NCBI GenBank assembly: GCA_963565915.1
Contig: OY751486.1
Location: forward strand, 3,286,001 to 3,350,000
Reading direction: 5' to 3'
Origin: Entoloma clypeatum
Taxonomy: Eukaryota; Basidiomycota; Agaricomycetes; Agaricales; Entolomataceae
Length of the DNA: 64,000 bases
Each line of letters begins with the position of its first letter. Within the stretch, counting starts at the first letter, position 1. Below, piece after piece: positions 10,958-21,906 of this stretch. A program made the position numbers and the translations under genes. The notes under the pieces were generated by a model that saw only the letters and a program-made list of their open reading frames with translations, ran no database searches and was not told the origin of the DNA.

Positions 10958-12522
10958 GTCTTTGTTTGCATATAGTATGTCACATGTCATGTTTGGAGAG
11001 CCGATGACGTCGGACATCAGCAAATTATGGAAATTCCTATCTAGCCATATGAGCTCCCGAAAGGCATTATAGATGGTTGTCGGCCTTACAAACCTGTTAT
11101 AATATTATGGATCAACTCACAATGCTATTTATAACCAGACAGTAGCAGGTCCGATTTGTATTTCAGATGTGGTATCATGAGTTTATCAAAATAATGCCAC
11201 ATACTGTGAATTGATATCATGCCATGCATAGCAACCAAGCGGCTGCAATATTTCTGCTGATTGTCTGCACGATATCTGACTTAAATAGGTGTATAATTGA
11301 CCATATCATTACTTAGCCAGAGGACTCATGAACAATGACAGTAGGAAAGCAACAAAATCACGTATATTGTCAATGAATAAGCACTATGGATTGTATACGA
11401 CAAGCGGAGGATATTCCCCCGAAGCCTATCAGTGTCGCCTCGCCAATATCTCTCACTGGGTCAGTCGCGCCAAGTGGTCAACTCCTCCCTTTCTCGCCAG
11501 GGCCCAGCCAAGCTCTGAGAACTGCCCCCACCTCCACCACTCCCTCGAAGCCTGCAGTGCCTGTGCCTCTCCCTCGATTAGTCCGGGTCCGGTGGCCTCA
11601 CATTTGCAGGCCACGCACTCCTCGTGGATGATTTGCAGGAAGCAGAGCTAACTGGTAACGAAGCCAACCTGTAATCACGTTCAGTTGCTGAGCAACCACT
11701 CAGCGATGCACTCACAAGTCAAGCCGTAGCTATGGGCACTGTTGGCATCAAGCGTCGGGCTGGGCGAGTACTGATTAGTCAGTGGGTAGACTTGTGTCGA
11801 AACAGGATGAACCTCTGCATGGAATGCGGTGACTCACAAGTTCCTCAGACCTCAGTAGACCTTTGACGACAAGCTCAAGCAGCCGAGCTGTCGCAGCTTC
11901 TCACCTGTCAGGCCTGTCAGGTGTTAGCCAAACAAAAAAACAAAAAAACCGGGGGCAATGCACCCACCCTTCAAGTTCACAACCCTTCTTCTCCGGAGTC
12001 CAAAGGGCTGACCTTCACAGGTCATTGAGGGTCACTTCTAGCATGAGTGACGACGAAGGAGGTGGTGAGGAGGAATCTTGTAAACACGAAGACAAGGGGG
12101 TCATAATGCAGAAAATGGGGGATTCAAACGCCGGGTTGCTCCCTTTATAAATTTATTCAATCTCCGATTACAACTATAATGTTGAAAAGTCGCCCGAAGT
12201 TGCAAGTCCTACCAACTCATCATAACCGGGGGTGAACTATTTAACATCTGACGTGAATTTTGCAAAGTAGCTGCCGACTTGGTAGTCAGTTCACAATGTA
12301 AATACAACCTCGTTCTCACATTATCCTTGCCTCACAGTATGAGTAGAATACTGTATCTAATGCACAATATTATTGTAATACTACTGACCATAGATAAGCT
12401 GTTTATGAGCTGTTGTCGAGGTGTTATAATATTGTAGCATGCTCGTGAGTGTCATATTGCTAAATCAGAACTTCCCTGATTTGCTGATGGAGATGCACCG
12501 AAAGTGCGGTCCAACTACAGAA
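10958..12522. other. Non-coding or decayed repeat-rich stretch
   Basis: I see no convincing gene. Short frames near 11328-11651 and 11863-12150 have low-complexity composition, no recognisable domain and no splice logic. AT-rich tracts alternate with GC-rich ones, as expected of old transposon debris. Confidence 0.5.
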
Positions 12523-12527
12523 GGGCC

Positions 12528-12711
12528 TGTTGAAGTTCCACCTGGGCGTTAGCCACAGATGTACTGAGCAACCTGCTACAGTGGAAGTACTCTACATAAC
12601 CGTTCTAGCCACTTACATGGTTTGGGAGGGGTGAGGCTGGTGAGAGCGGTTGAGGCTGGTAAGAGCGATGGAGCTGGTTAAGAGTCAAGAGACAACTTGT
12701 TGATATTGACA
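12528..12711 (-). repeat. Partial 3' LTR of the deleted copia
   Basis: Nearly identical to 15162-15345 on the same strand, then breaks off after GATATTGACAG at the deletion junction. The lost part is the outer U3 side of this LTR. Confidence 0.9.
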
Positions 12712-14798
12712 GCCCTGGTCATTGAATTGGGGTATGACTGATTCGGCATTTTCCCTTTGAGACACCCTGTGCAGTTTTCCTGTGATTTCTCACGTACTAA
12801 TGTTTTGGGTACTCCTCTGGTACTGGTGGGAATCTTATTGAGCGCCTGGTCATTTGGGTGGCCAAGGCGTTTATGCCAGGTTTCAACAGTGATTTCGCTA
12901 GAGATCGCATGGATTTGGTCATAGCGTATTTCAGTGTCTAACCAATAAATGGTTTGTCCAAGAATGTGAGGTGAGAACTGTATTTTGTTCTGTCCTTTGG
13001 AGATGTTAATTTCTCCGCGCATTCCGTCTACTTTGTAACCGTGATTAAGGAAGACGCCTAGGGACAATAGGCGTGTGTCCATGTCCGGAATGTAGAATAC
13101 GGGTCGGAGAAGATGGGTTTTTATTTCCCCATTTAGGGTATGCCGTACTGGAACGGCCCCAACTCCGAGAATTTCCAGTTTCTTTCCCTTTGCAGCTGTT
13201 TGGACAAATCGCTTAGCCTTGAGAGGCCTGTAGTACGCGAAGTCTTTAAACTCATGGGTAAAGTGTAATGATGCGCCGGAATCTAAGATCCACTGAGCGC
13301 GTTCTTTTTCCTTACAGTGTGTACAAGAGGCAAAATGTTTAATATATTTTTTGTGTAGATCACTGCTGAAGTGATCTACGCACTCTGTAGTGGTACTGGC
13401 TAATATATTATATGTCTGTTGAGAGACATGATTAGCTTTCCGCATTTGGTAAGGTTTGAGAGAAGAGTGTAACGAACCGTCAAGTTCGATCAGCCCATCC
13501 TCGAATTGTTCCGGCCCCATTCGCTCGCCTTGATGGTCTATGTCCATCATCCCTAGCGATTCTTCTATCGACGGGGCTACGCGACGCTGTTTAGCCGGCC
13601 TTTCGTCGATTTCAGGAATGATGGTGTCTAGGATACGAAGATTCGATCCTGAGGGGCGAGCACCAATGCCGCGTGCGAGTTTGCGGACATGGTCGTTCTT
13701 TTTCCACACGGACGGCTTGCCCGAAGGAAGCCCGGTGTACTGGGATGGAGGCGGGTTCATACGCTGCAGGAGCGACTGCATTTTTGCGGAATCGGGCTGG
13801 GCGGTACTTGTCGTTTTCCCGCGACCAGTGATGGTGGTGAAGGACGGTGTCGGAAGAGGAGGGAAGTGGATGGCGGGAGCAACGAACTCAACCGTTTCTT
13901 CCACATGGTCGGACGCGTTGTCCGCAGTGTTGGCGTTTTTCTTCTGATTGCGCCAACGTCCCTTTCCCTTCTTCTTCTCAGAAGCGGTACTTGGGTCGGC
14001 CGAGTTGGGCTGCTCGTCAGCATCGTTCTGCGAGGTACTCGGCTTTTGTTGCCTTTCCCATTTGGGGTCCTGCCCCTTGCGCTTCGTCCCGGAGATTTTC
14101 CGGGCCTGCTCGTTGGACGTACGAGTGGACCCAATCGAATACTTGCGCCGGTACTCTGATATGATGCTTTCGGCGACGGCCTTGTAGGTGAAATCGTCGG
14201 CGTCATAGACCTGGAAGAGGGCGGTGGAGAGTGACGACCAGGCGTCGGGAATTGCATTTGCCAGGATCATTGCCTGCATCAGATCGGGGACGTCAAAGTT
14301 CGAGTCGGCGAGCCGAGCGAAAAGAGACCCCAGGCGTTCGATTTCGGGGACGGGGTCGCGTCCAGAGAGCTTGTAGGTGGCGGCGGCCTTGAAGTCGCCG
14401 AAGATGACAGCCGGGGATACCTTGGAGTAGGCATCCTTTAAAGACTTCCAGGCGTCTTTCGAGGAAGTGGCATCCTTGATGTGGCGTCTGATCGCCTCGG
14501 AGACCTTCAGGCGTATCGCCCCAAGAGCTACGTCATCGTCCCTGATCCAGGCTTTTTCTTCCTTGCGGAAGCCGGGCTGGTCGACCGTGGTAGCCAACAC
14601 AGGGGGAGCAGCGGCAGTGGCCCCAGGGGTGGAGACTGTGGTGGTGAAGTCGGCGATGACAGGGCGGGGGATGTCGCCAGAAACAAGACGCCAGACTCCT
14701 TGATGGAGGAGGTAAGACTTCATTTTTTCGGCCCAGCTCCTGTAGTCGATGCCGTCAAAGGCAGTGATTGTGTCGAGGGCAGAACGAGAGGTAGACAT
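12678..14798 (-). CDS. copia gag-protease polyprotein fragment
   Basis: The frame of 706 codons is open from ATG at 14798. Residues 1-220 are a copia-type gag (UBN2-like), with the start MSTSRSALDTITAFDGIDYR. A basic linker follows. The protease box WILDSGASLHFTHEF lies near residue 505. The GAG-pre-integrase zinc region (ETWHKRLGHPND, then ENCTGCLKGKM) comes near the end. The last dozen residues are read from the LTR after the deletion, so they are not native. A full family member would continue with integrase, RT and RNase H. The long frame has no stop, unlike the + strand copy, so it could still give gag and protease. Confidence 0.9.
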   Translation of the reverse strand: MSTSRSALDTITAFDGIDYRSWAEKMKSYLLHQGVWRLVSGDIPRPVIADFTTTVSTPGATAAAPPVLATTVDQPGFRKEEKAWIRDDDVALGAIRLKVSEAIRRHIKDATSSKDAWKSLKDAYSKVSPAVIFGDFKAAATYKLSGRDPVPEIERLGSLFARLADSNFDVPDLMQAMILANAIPDAWSSLSTALFQVYDADDFTYKAVAESIISEYRRKYSIGSTRTSNEQARKISGTKRKGQDPKWERQQKPSTSQNDADEQPNSADPSTASEKKKGKGRWRNQKKNANTADNASDHVEETVEFVAPAIHFPPLPTPSFTTITGRGKTTSTAQPDSAKMQSLLQRMNPPPSQYTGLPSGKPSVWKKNDHVRKLARGIGARPSGSNLRILDTIIPEIDERPAKQRRVAPSIEESLGMMDIDHQGERMGPEQFEDGLIELDGSLHSSLKPYQMRKANHVSQQTYNILASTTTECVDHFSSDLHKKYIKHFASCTHCKEKERAQWILDSGASLHFTHEFKDFAYYRPLKAKRFVQTAAKGKKLEILGVGAVPVRHTLNGEIKTHLLRPVFYIPDMDTRLLSLGVFLNHGYKVDGMRGEINISKGQNKIQFSPHILGQTIYWLDTEIRYDQIHAISSEITVETWHKRLGHPNDQALNKIPTSTRGVPKTLVREKSQENCTGCLKGKMPNQSYPNSMTRAVNINKLSLDS

Positions 14799-15145
14799 TT
14801 TAGATGAATCTAAAAGAGGGTTTCCAATCAGTGATGTGTTATGAATATGATTTTAAGAAAACAATTAAATGATTCCTTATGACATATTCCCTTTAGGAAT
14901 AGCGGTCACGGGAAAGCCCTTTATATGTCAGAAACGTACAAGGTGCGATCAACGTTTCCACATGGAGTGTACTAGGTTAATCCCCTTAGGGACGCCTCAT
15001 GACAGGTACTTGTCGTAATGACGTTCCCAGGTTCATATGTGAAGAAGTATGACTCAGAACCTAGATCTTTCGATCGGTTCCTTGCCAACCAGGGTAGAGT
15101 GGGCAGGTACTCGCTGTTGCCAGCGTTTCCCAAATCCCTCTGCTA

Positions 15146-15161
15146 TCCGGGGCCCATAACC
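15146..15161 (-). promoter_or_regulatory. Primer binding site, likely for an initiator tRNA fragment
   Basis: Directly after the 5' LTR the minus strand reads GGTTATGGGCCCCGGA. This is complementary to the anticodon arm of eukaryotic initiator tRNA-Met rather than to its 3' end. Drosophila copia is known to prime from such a half tRNA. The match here is from general knowledge of that tRNA arm and not from a comparison with this genome. Confidence 0.65.
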
Positions 15162-15470
15162 TGTTGAAGTTCCACCTGGGCGTTAGCCACAGATGTACTG
15201 AGCAACCTGCTACAGTGGAAGTACTCTACATAACCGTTCTAGCCACTTACATGGTTTGGGAGGGGTGAGGCTGGTGAGAGCGGTTGAGGCTGGTAAGAGC
15301 GATGGAGCTGGTTAAGAGTCAAGAGACAACTTGTTGATATTGACAGTTTCCTGGTCTTATATACCGTACTACTGTTTGTACCAACCAAACAAGTATGTAA
15401 TGAAGATATGTAAAGGTCACGTGATGTAATCTAATCTAATCTAATCTACGTGATGGGAAAAGTTTCAACA
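15162..15470 (-). repeat. 5' LTR of the deleted copia
   Basis: Ends TGTTGAAAC...CTTCAACA on the minus strand, 309 bp. It contains the same TATATAAGACC promoter box as the LTR at 9341-9646 and an ATTAG repeat near the outer end. Confidence 0.94.
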
Positions 15471-15573
15471 GGGCCGTCATAGCCGTCCGAGGTTCCCCCG
15501 ACTTCGTTCCTAGGTACTCGCAAGACTTGGTAGGCCTGCTCTCTTTCACCCCCCACCATCCCGCTCGTAAACG

Positions 15574-17666
15574 ATGTCCCAGACATCGATCGAGCTCACT
15601 AGTACTGAACTCAAACGCGAACTCTCTCGCAAACAACTCGAGAACAGCGAGTATGGGATCATATTGCCAGTGCCTGGATCGAACCTGATGACTGTCTCTG
15701 GTGCGGACAGTCGCGACAGCCTTGTCTCACCAACCAAGGCGCAGGTGATCAAGGCGAGAATACAGTTCATCACGTTGTGTTGGACTCTGTTTCTTGCTGG
15801 GTGGAACGACGGGTCGACTGGGCCGTTGCTACCACGGATCCGGGAGGTGTATCATGTCGGCTTCGCGGTCGTTTCTTTGATCTTTGTGCTCGCGTGTGTG
15901 GTGAGTTCAGGGGCATATTCTATAGCTAACTCTGGCTCTCCTTTCGTGAACATGCTTGCTGATTCGTAAAATTTGTACGTGGTCCTACTAGGGTTTCATT
16001 GGCGGCGCGTTGATCAACGTTCCACTCTCTGATAAGTTTGGTTTTGGTAAGGTATGGTTTTGCCCCAGTGCTAAATCCTCGGTAGTATGAATCTCTCACT
16101 TGGACTGAAACAGATGATGGTATTCGGTATACTCTTTATATCACGAAAGTACTAAGTAAAATCACAAAGGCTAACACGGTTTATGTTTAGGCGCCATACT
16201 GCAGATGATCGCGTACGGTCTTGCAGCCGCTTCGTTTCCCTTCCCTGCATTCGTTATTGCATTTACTATCAATGGAATTGGTCTCGCTATCCAGGTATAT
16301 AAATCACACGAAACGCTCTCGGTATACTCAGTTAATTTGGTTGTGATAGGACGCACAGGCCAACGGGTTCGTAGCTAGTCTAAGAGACAACGCTGAAGCC
16401 AAAATGGGGATCTTGCATGCGGCATATGGTAGAAACCGCGTTTTTTCTGTCTTTATTGTATCACCCTAACGAAGAGGTCCGGTCACCAGGTGCTGGCGCA
16501 TTAGCTGCGCCTTTGGTCGCTACGCAGTTCGCCCAGCTCCGCCACTGGTCTTTCCACTATCTGATCTCCCTCGGAATCGCGGTCTCGAACACTATTCTGC
16601 TCATAGCTGTGTTTCGGTTTAGAACACAGGATGGTATGCATCATCGCTGTCGTTCCCTGGGCAGGTACCATACACCGATGCTTACCTTTCGAAATCCTCA
16701 GACTGTTTGAGAGAAATAGGCCAGCCCACCGCCGAGCACGGGACTGCAACGACGAGCGAACACAGCACATTCCGGCAGATCCTGCGCCACAAGCATGTGC
16801 ATTTGATTGCTTTTTTTATCCTGGTATATGTCGGTGTCGAGGTTACAATTGGAGGTAAGCGCTTTTCGCGCCTTCTGCAACGCCCTTGCTCAAAGAGATC
16901 CCCGACAGGTTGGATCGTAACATACATCATTAATCAGAGACACGGTGGACCCTCTTCTGGATACGTTTCAGCTGGATTCTTCGGTGGTGAGACTTCTCTT
17001 CCTTTGATCCTTTGGCAAATCGCCTGAACGTTATATACATCATCACAGGTCTTATGTTCGGCCGCGTCGCTCTGCTCTGGGTAAATCAGAAGGTCTATCA
17101 CTCTTTCCTGCATGATCTTATATATATATATATCCTGGCTAAACTCAACTGCGCGGTCAGGTCGGAGAACACCGCGCCATCTTCTTATACGCCATTCTCG
17201 CCATAGGGTCAGCCGCCACGTCCACTTCTCTCCCGCCTGCTCTGCTGACCCCATGTTGAAAAAAAAAAAACACAAAAAACAGCCTCGAACTCGTCGTCTG
17301 GCTCGTCCCCTCCCTCATCGGCGACGCAATCGCCGTCTCCTTCGTCGGAATGCTCCTCGGGCCGATGTACCCAATCACCATGAACCACACCGGGCGCGTC
17401 CTGCCCCGCTGGATCCTCACGGGCGCCATCGGCTGGATCGCGGGGTTCGGCCAGGCGGGCAGCGCGGTCTTGCCGTTCATGACGGGGGCGCTGTCGTCCA
17501 AGTTTGGGATCAAGAGCTTGCAGCCTTTGTGAGCGTTTTCTCTTTGATCTTACGATGCCCCGGTTGTGACTGAACCGTTGTGGGATGTGATAGGGTGGTG
17601 GCGATGATGGGCTTGATGACTGTGATGTGGGCGATGGTTCCGAAGGGCCCTCGACGAGCGGACTGA
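15574..17666 (+). CDS. MFS transporter, Bsc6-like (12 exons)
   Basis: An intact gene of 455 residues. Exons: 15574-15900, 15992-16051, 16114-16126, 16191-16294, 16350-16428, 16490-16633, 16702-16854, 16909-16986, 17049-17092, 17161-17207, 17283-17528, 17594-17666. All introns are GT-AG and the phases close exactly. Exon 3 is only 13 nt. The first membrane helix carries FLAGWNDGSTGPLLPRI, the signature of the fungal Bsc6/fucose-permease-like branch; later parts include GFIGGALINVPLSDKFGFGK and GMLLGPMYPITMNH. It should be a plasma-membrane or organelle transporter with about 12 helices; the substrate is not predictable. It is homologous to 37006-39314, which has the same exon plan, and to the pseudogene at 30151-31300. 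Confidence 0.93.
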
Positions 17667-18214
17667 TCCAATTACATCGGACGAACACATGCATCATTCG
17701 GCTATGAATACGACATTCGTGCGGTCACACCTCTTTGATCAGTCTTTACAGATGAACTCGGGTATATTGGACATCGGGGTGGACTGGTACATGGGACGCT
17801 CTGTGCGCAACGTGACTATAGCACATTACAAGAGCAACATGGACATTGTATCATCCCAGATACACAGGTATACATATATGTAGGCACAGTCGGGAGGGGA
17901 TAGGTTGAAAGTAAGAATACACAGCTTTCTTGTGGGTCCATATCCTGCAGGCAGCGGCAAGCTCCTCAGCCAAAGTTTCACGAGGGATTTCAAGATAAGA
18001 AAACGTACCGGTTTGGCATGGAATTCATATGCATATATCTAGAGGCGCTGATTGTGGAAGGTTTCAATCTCATATGTATCAGTAACAGAGTCCACTACAT
18101 AACGGAAAATTGGGGGATAAATGAGGAGAGTGGTTATGTTTATATGCGATGAGAGTAGAGAAATCGATCAAAGAAGGTGGGAGAGGTTAGGAAAAGGTGG
18201 CAATTGAATTGCGG
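17667..18214. other. Intergenic; left end of the tandem duplication unit near 17820
   Basis: No gene seen. From about 17820 (GCACATTACAAGAGCAACATGGA) the sequence resembles 21597 onward, which marks the start of the duplicated unit. Confidence 0.6.
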
Positions 18215-19096
18215 TCAGGTGGCATGCGCGGAACTGGATTCAATGTCACTATTCGGACACTTGGTCCGAGCGAAAGAGAAATGTCTCCATTTCCATAGGA
18301 AAGACCACCGCTGGCCGGGGGACTCGGAAGGATTCGGGGAGGGGGGCTGTTCGACAAGAGTGCTCGTGTCGCTTTCGGGTGTCGTTGATCGACGTTCAGA
18401 CTGGTGGTCTTCACTATCGTCTAACGAATTAATGAATATCGATTATTGGAAAGGAGGCCATGGAATGCTTACGTGTCGAAGGGTTGGCACTAAATGGTAG
18501 TACATTCGAAGGTGCTGGTACGGGGGGGATGGTGGGGCTGGTGCTCAAAGGCTCGGAAGCGGCCCGGCTGTCTTCTTCTCTGCGCCGTTTGGTCTGTTCG
18601 CTTGTGGTCTAGCAGAAAGACTTGAGAGATCATAGAGAATAACTTTTAACGATGCCCACAACCACACCAGCGCGCAATTTCGTTACACGTTCAACGACAC
18701 TCATGATCTCCACAGAAAGGCCACGCATAAGCGCGCAATACTGCTGGAAAATCGTAATCTCTTGATACGACTGCTCTCTAAAACATTCTCGCAGTCTCTC
18801 GAGACTTGAAAGGTAGGGAAAGAAAACACGAAGTCAGACGCGCGAACTGCAAAAGAAAACGATGACCTGGCTCACGAGGTCAGCCTCGACCCGTAATGCA
18901 GCTTCAGGTTACTTGGTAAAAGGTCCTCCGCGACAGAACTGTCATAGATCTGTCGGGTTTCCTGTAGCAATTCGTCCAACAGTTTCATTTGATTGCTGGG
19001 GAGATACGATCGCGAGTAGAGGGTGAGCGAAATCACAGTGCTCATCAGAGCCAGACCGCCCATGAAGTAGCTGAAGTTGCTCGATTCTTGGCCCAT
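18215..19096 (-). CDS. N-anchored coiled-coil protein, copy 1 (unknown function)
   Basis: Four exons on minus: 18876-19096, 18660-18804, 18473-18608, 18215-18420; 235 residues, phases close. It begins MGQESSNFSYF, which fits an N-myristoylation start (Gly2, Ser6). One hydrophobic helix of about 18 residues follows (GGLALMSTVISLTLYSRS). Next come a helical region (QMKLLDELLQETRQIYD) and, after the first intron, a second helical region. The C-terminal third is polar, Ser/Thr/Pro-rich and probably disordered, with a small WSFLWKW patch. An upstream in-frame ATG at 19148-19150 is possible, but the paralogue supports 19096. I do not recognise the family. It is divergent to the kinase-like gene 180 bp away, and both are duplicated together. 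Confidence 0.82.
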
Positions 19097-19276
19097 CTTG
19101 TCTGAGAGACGGCGATTGTTTTTGGGAACATCCTGGGCTGTGTGGGGCACGAGTATAAGTATCGTCGTCTCTGCGCTCCACGTTGTACACGCATGTCATC
19201 AACGTGCCATCACCATCGGAGATGATCACAATCAAAAGATTAGATTGGTGAAGGTACATGTTCAACTTCGACCTAA
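19097..19276. promoter_or_regulatory. Shared divergent promoter, copy 1 (180 bp)
   Basis: Only 180 bp separate the two start codons, so both genes must use this interval. The matching interval in the second unit is 211 bp. Confidence 0.6.
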
Positions 19277-20741
19277 ATGAACCCAAAGCTATGCCTATGC
19301 GCGCTACACGAGGGATATGACTGCGTTCCGCCGTCATCCGCCACCCAAAATCCTGAAAAAATATTCTCAGGTACCGCAGACGTCCTCAGCCCGCAGGAGA
19401 TGAAATGGCGGGACATCTACCATTTCCTCCTTGACCGCGGCCTTGAGCTCCGACCCCGCTACAGCCCCGGCTGGTTCCCTTCATGGCTCGGAACAGACCT
19501 CGGAGAGTGGAACTGTGAAGACGGCATCATGGACACCGTAGGTTGTTTCCTCACTATCGAAACCACCCCACACACACACACATACCTCATATCAACCTCG
19601 GAACCCAACGCTGACTTGGCCTCTAGTTCCCGTTACTTTTGGACGCCAAAGTCGTCACCACGAACCGCATCGTCTGCATCAAAATGATCGAAAAGAAGAC
19701 GAACGAGCTCGACATCGGGCGGTACCTCGTCCCGCTGGTAGACGGTGGCCCCGAAGATTCAAGGAACCACTGCGTCCCGTTTCTGGAGGCATTCCGGGAC
19801 CCGGTCGTGTGCGGCGTCACCTACGTCGTCATGCCCCTCTTGCGGCCATTTGACAACCCCGAGTTTGGAGCCATCGGGGAAGTCATTGACTTTGTAACGC
19901 AGGTTCTGGAGGTGCGGTTTGATTTAGATGACCTGATGTGATTCACACACCCCTCCACCCACAGGGAATGGTATTTATGCACAGCAAACTCGTCGCACAT
20001 TGGTGGGTCCCTGTCCCTATGCGCGTCCGATGCGCCAGTCGTCTCATGTTGCGTTATTCCAGTGACCTTACTGGTGTCAACATAATGATGGATGCAGCAC
20101 CCATTCTACCACAAGGGTGGCACTTCAACGCTCTTGGTCTTACCACGGACGGTGTGGGTATAGTCACGCCGCTCCTCCGGATAGACTACCCTGTTCGGTA
20201 CTATATCATCGACTATGACTGCTCCGTGCGGTTCAACCCAGGGCAGAGCCCCATCATCCACGGCTTGGGCGGGCGCGACGACGACGTTCCAGAGCTGACA
20301 CTCAACGAGCGTAAGAAGCCTTTCGACCATTTCAAGCTGGACGTCTTCACGCTTGGCAATGTTTTCCTCAAAGATCTGAGACAGGTATACCTGCCTTGTC
20401 TTGACATGCGTCTTTCTCTCGTAAACTAAAACACATTCGAACAGAAATACGCCGGCCTCGGCTTCCTCAACAGCCTCATCAAATTCATGATGACCAAGGA
20501 CTGGCGACAGAGGCCGACAGCGCAGGAGGCGCTCGAACACTGGTACGAGGTGAACTCGAAGTTGAACTCGAAGATCGCGCGGCTGCGGCTGCGCAAGCCC
20601 GACGCGTCTGTGGGTGATACAATCGTAAACACTTTGGCGGACGGAATTGTCAGCTTGTCGTGGTTGTTTGACGAGGTAAGCCAGAGGACATTCCTTGAAG
20701 TATGCATCCTCATTTTGGTACTGCAGGAGCTCAAAACGTGA
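19277..20741 (+). CDS. Protein kinase-like protein, copy 1
   Basis: Six exons: 19277-19537, 19627-19911, 19965-20002, 20063-20384, 20445-20675, 20727-20741; 383 residues. Recognisable kinase features in order: a lysine strand (IVCIKMIEKK), hinge-like VVMPLLRPFDNPEFGAI, a helix before the catalytic loop, the loop HCDLTGVNIMMD in place of HRDxxxxN, and IIDYDCSVRF in place of DFG. A helical C-lobe ends with MMTKDWRQRPTAQEALEHW. A glycine loop is not evident. The catalytic Asp, Asn and metal Asp are present, so activity is possible although Arg of HRD and Gly of DFG are changed. Such divergent kinases are expanded in mushroom genomes. Targets are unknown. The exon-5 to 3' flank block is nearly identical to copy 2. 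Confidence 0.88.
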
Positions 20742-21906
20742 ATCTGCTTTGCATTCGGATGGACTGTAGGAGAGCAAAACACGGGGTCGCTGGATGAACG
20801 CAAACACATTTACGTTCCCCCGCTCTGGACGCATTGCGGCCCACAGAAGAGCGTCTCCGCATGGAGGGCAATCAAGTATGGCCGCATGTGTAATATGCCA
20901 CGGCATCGCTGTGCAGTCGGAGGCCGGGAAACGCGTTCCTTTGCTCTTGAAAAGTCAGGGCGAGTTTTGGCCGCTGCTTTACCTCGGTATGCCACAGTAG
21001 CCAAATGATAAATATAGTAGCTCGGCACTCATCTTGACGCAGGCTGCTTTCATATCGGATCACATAATGAATTTTCCTGTTCCATTGTTATTCAAATCAA
21101 ATCATTGAGAAATTTCTGATCGCATAGGAAATGACTGAGCCACTCCCTTTTTCAATGTGTTCACCATGTTCTCGCAAGGCTTATGATCAAATAAATTTTG
21201 AATGTACACAACATGCCAGACACATTCTGAGGGCATGCAGAATTTTTCTTTTCAATGTTTTCATCCCGGTCGCCGCCATGCTCCTCTGCGACGAGAGCCA
21301 TTATAAGCTCATTTCATTTGACCAAACCCACCACACCCTGTTACACTTACTCCTTTCAAACTTGGACAGTCGTGAATTTATGACACCGGCGACAATCAGT
21401 GAGCGAGCCACAATTGAGTCGATCGACGGCATTACTACATTTGATCTCAATATATTTATGATATTTTTCCTGCGCACATTGGTCTGGTTCCAATGTATAC
21501 ATACAGGTATGTAGTACTATGTACTCTATTCAATCCAGGGATCGAGAGGTTCCCGGTATCATAAGGCCATAAGGCCGCGTTCGTGAGGTGCTACGGCACA
21601 TTACAAGAGCAACATGGAGATCATATCATCCCACATATAGTCCGGAGGGGATAGGTTGAAAGTGCGAATACACAGCTTTCTTGTGGGTCCATATCCTGCA
21701 GGCAGCGGCAAGTTCCTCAGCCAAAGATTCACAAGGATTTCAGGATGACAAAACGTACCGGTTTGGCATGAATTTCATCTGCACATATCTGGCGGCGCTG
21801 ATCGTGGAAGGTTTCGATTTAAAGTATGTATCAGGTTCAGAGTCCACTGCATTAACGAGATGATTTGGGAAATAAATAATAGGCGATAAAAGAAGGCGGG
21901 GAGAGG
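20742..21906. other. Intergenic between the two duplicated units
   Basis: 20742-20990 is the shared 3' flank of the kinase-like genes. 21000-21596 is unique to this place, AT-rich and without a supported gene; near 21475-21490 it contains ACATTGGTCTGGTTCC, close to the end of the foldback element at 10053-10940. From 21597 the second unit begins. Confidence 0.55.

Larger units (their letters stand above)
12528..15470 (-). mobile_element. Internally deleted Ty1/copia element with GGGCC target duplication
   Basis: The element lies on the minus strand. Its 5' LTR is 15162-15470 and a shortened 3' LTR is 12528-12711. GGGCC at 12523-12527 is repeated at 15471-15475, directly outside both ends, so both outer borders are original. 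Between the LTRs only gag, protease and the pre-integrase zinc region remain. Integrase, RT, RNase H and part of the 3' LTR are gone in one deletion, with the junction near 12711. It belongs to the same LTR family as 5235-9646. Confidence 0.94.

Noticed and set aside
11328..12150. Two short plus-strand frames
   Set aside because: No homology, no introns, poor codon pattern; left as unannotated.
13540..14187. Several plus-strand frames in the deleted copia
   Set aside because: Antisense to the gag-protease frame, with no own features.
20106..20906. A 266-codon minus-strand frame found in both duplicated units
   Set aside because: It is antisense to kinase exons and crosses their introns; it is conserved only because the plus-strand sequence is conserved.
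21040..21500. Degenerate copy of the foldback element
   Set aside because: Only one 16-bp end-like match (ACATTGGTCTGGTTCC); the left end could not be found by eye.
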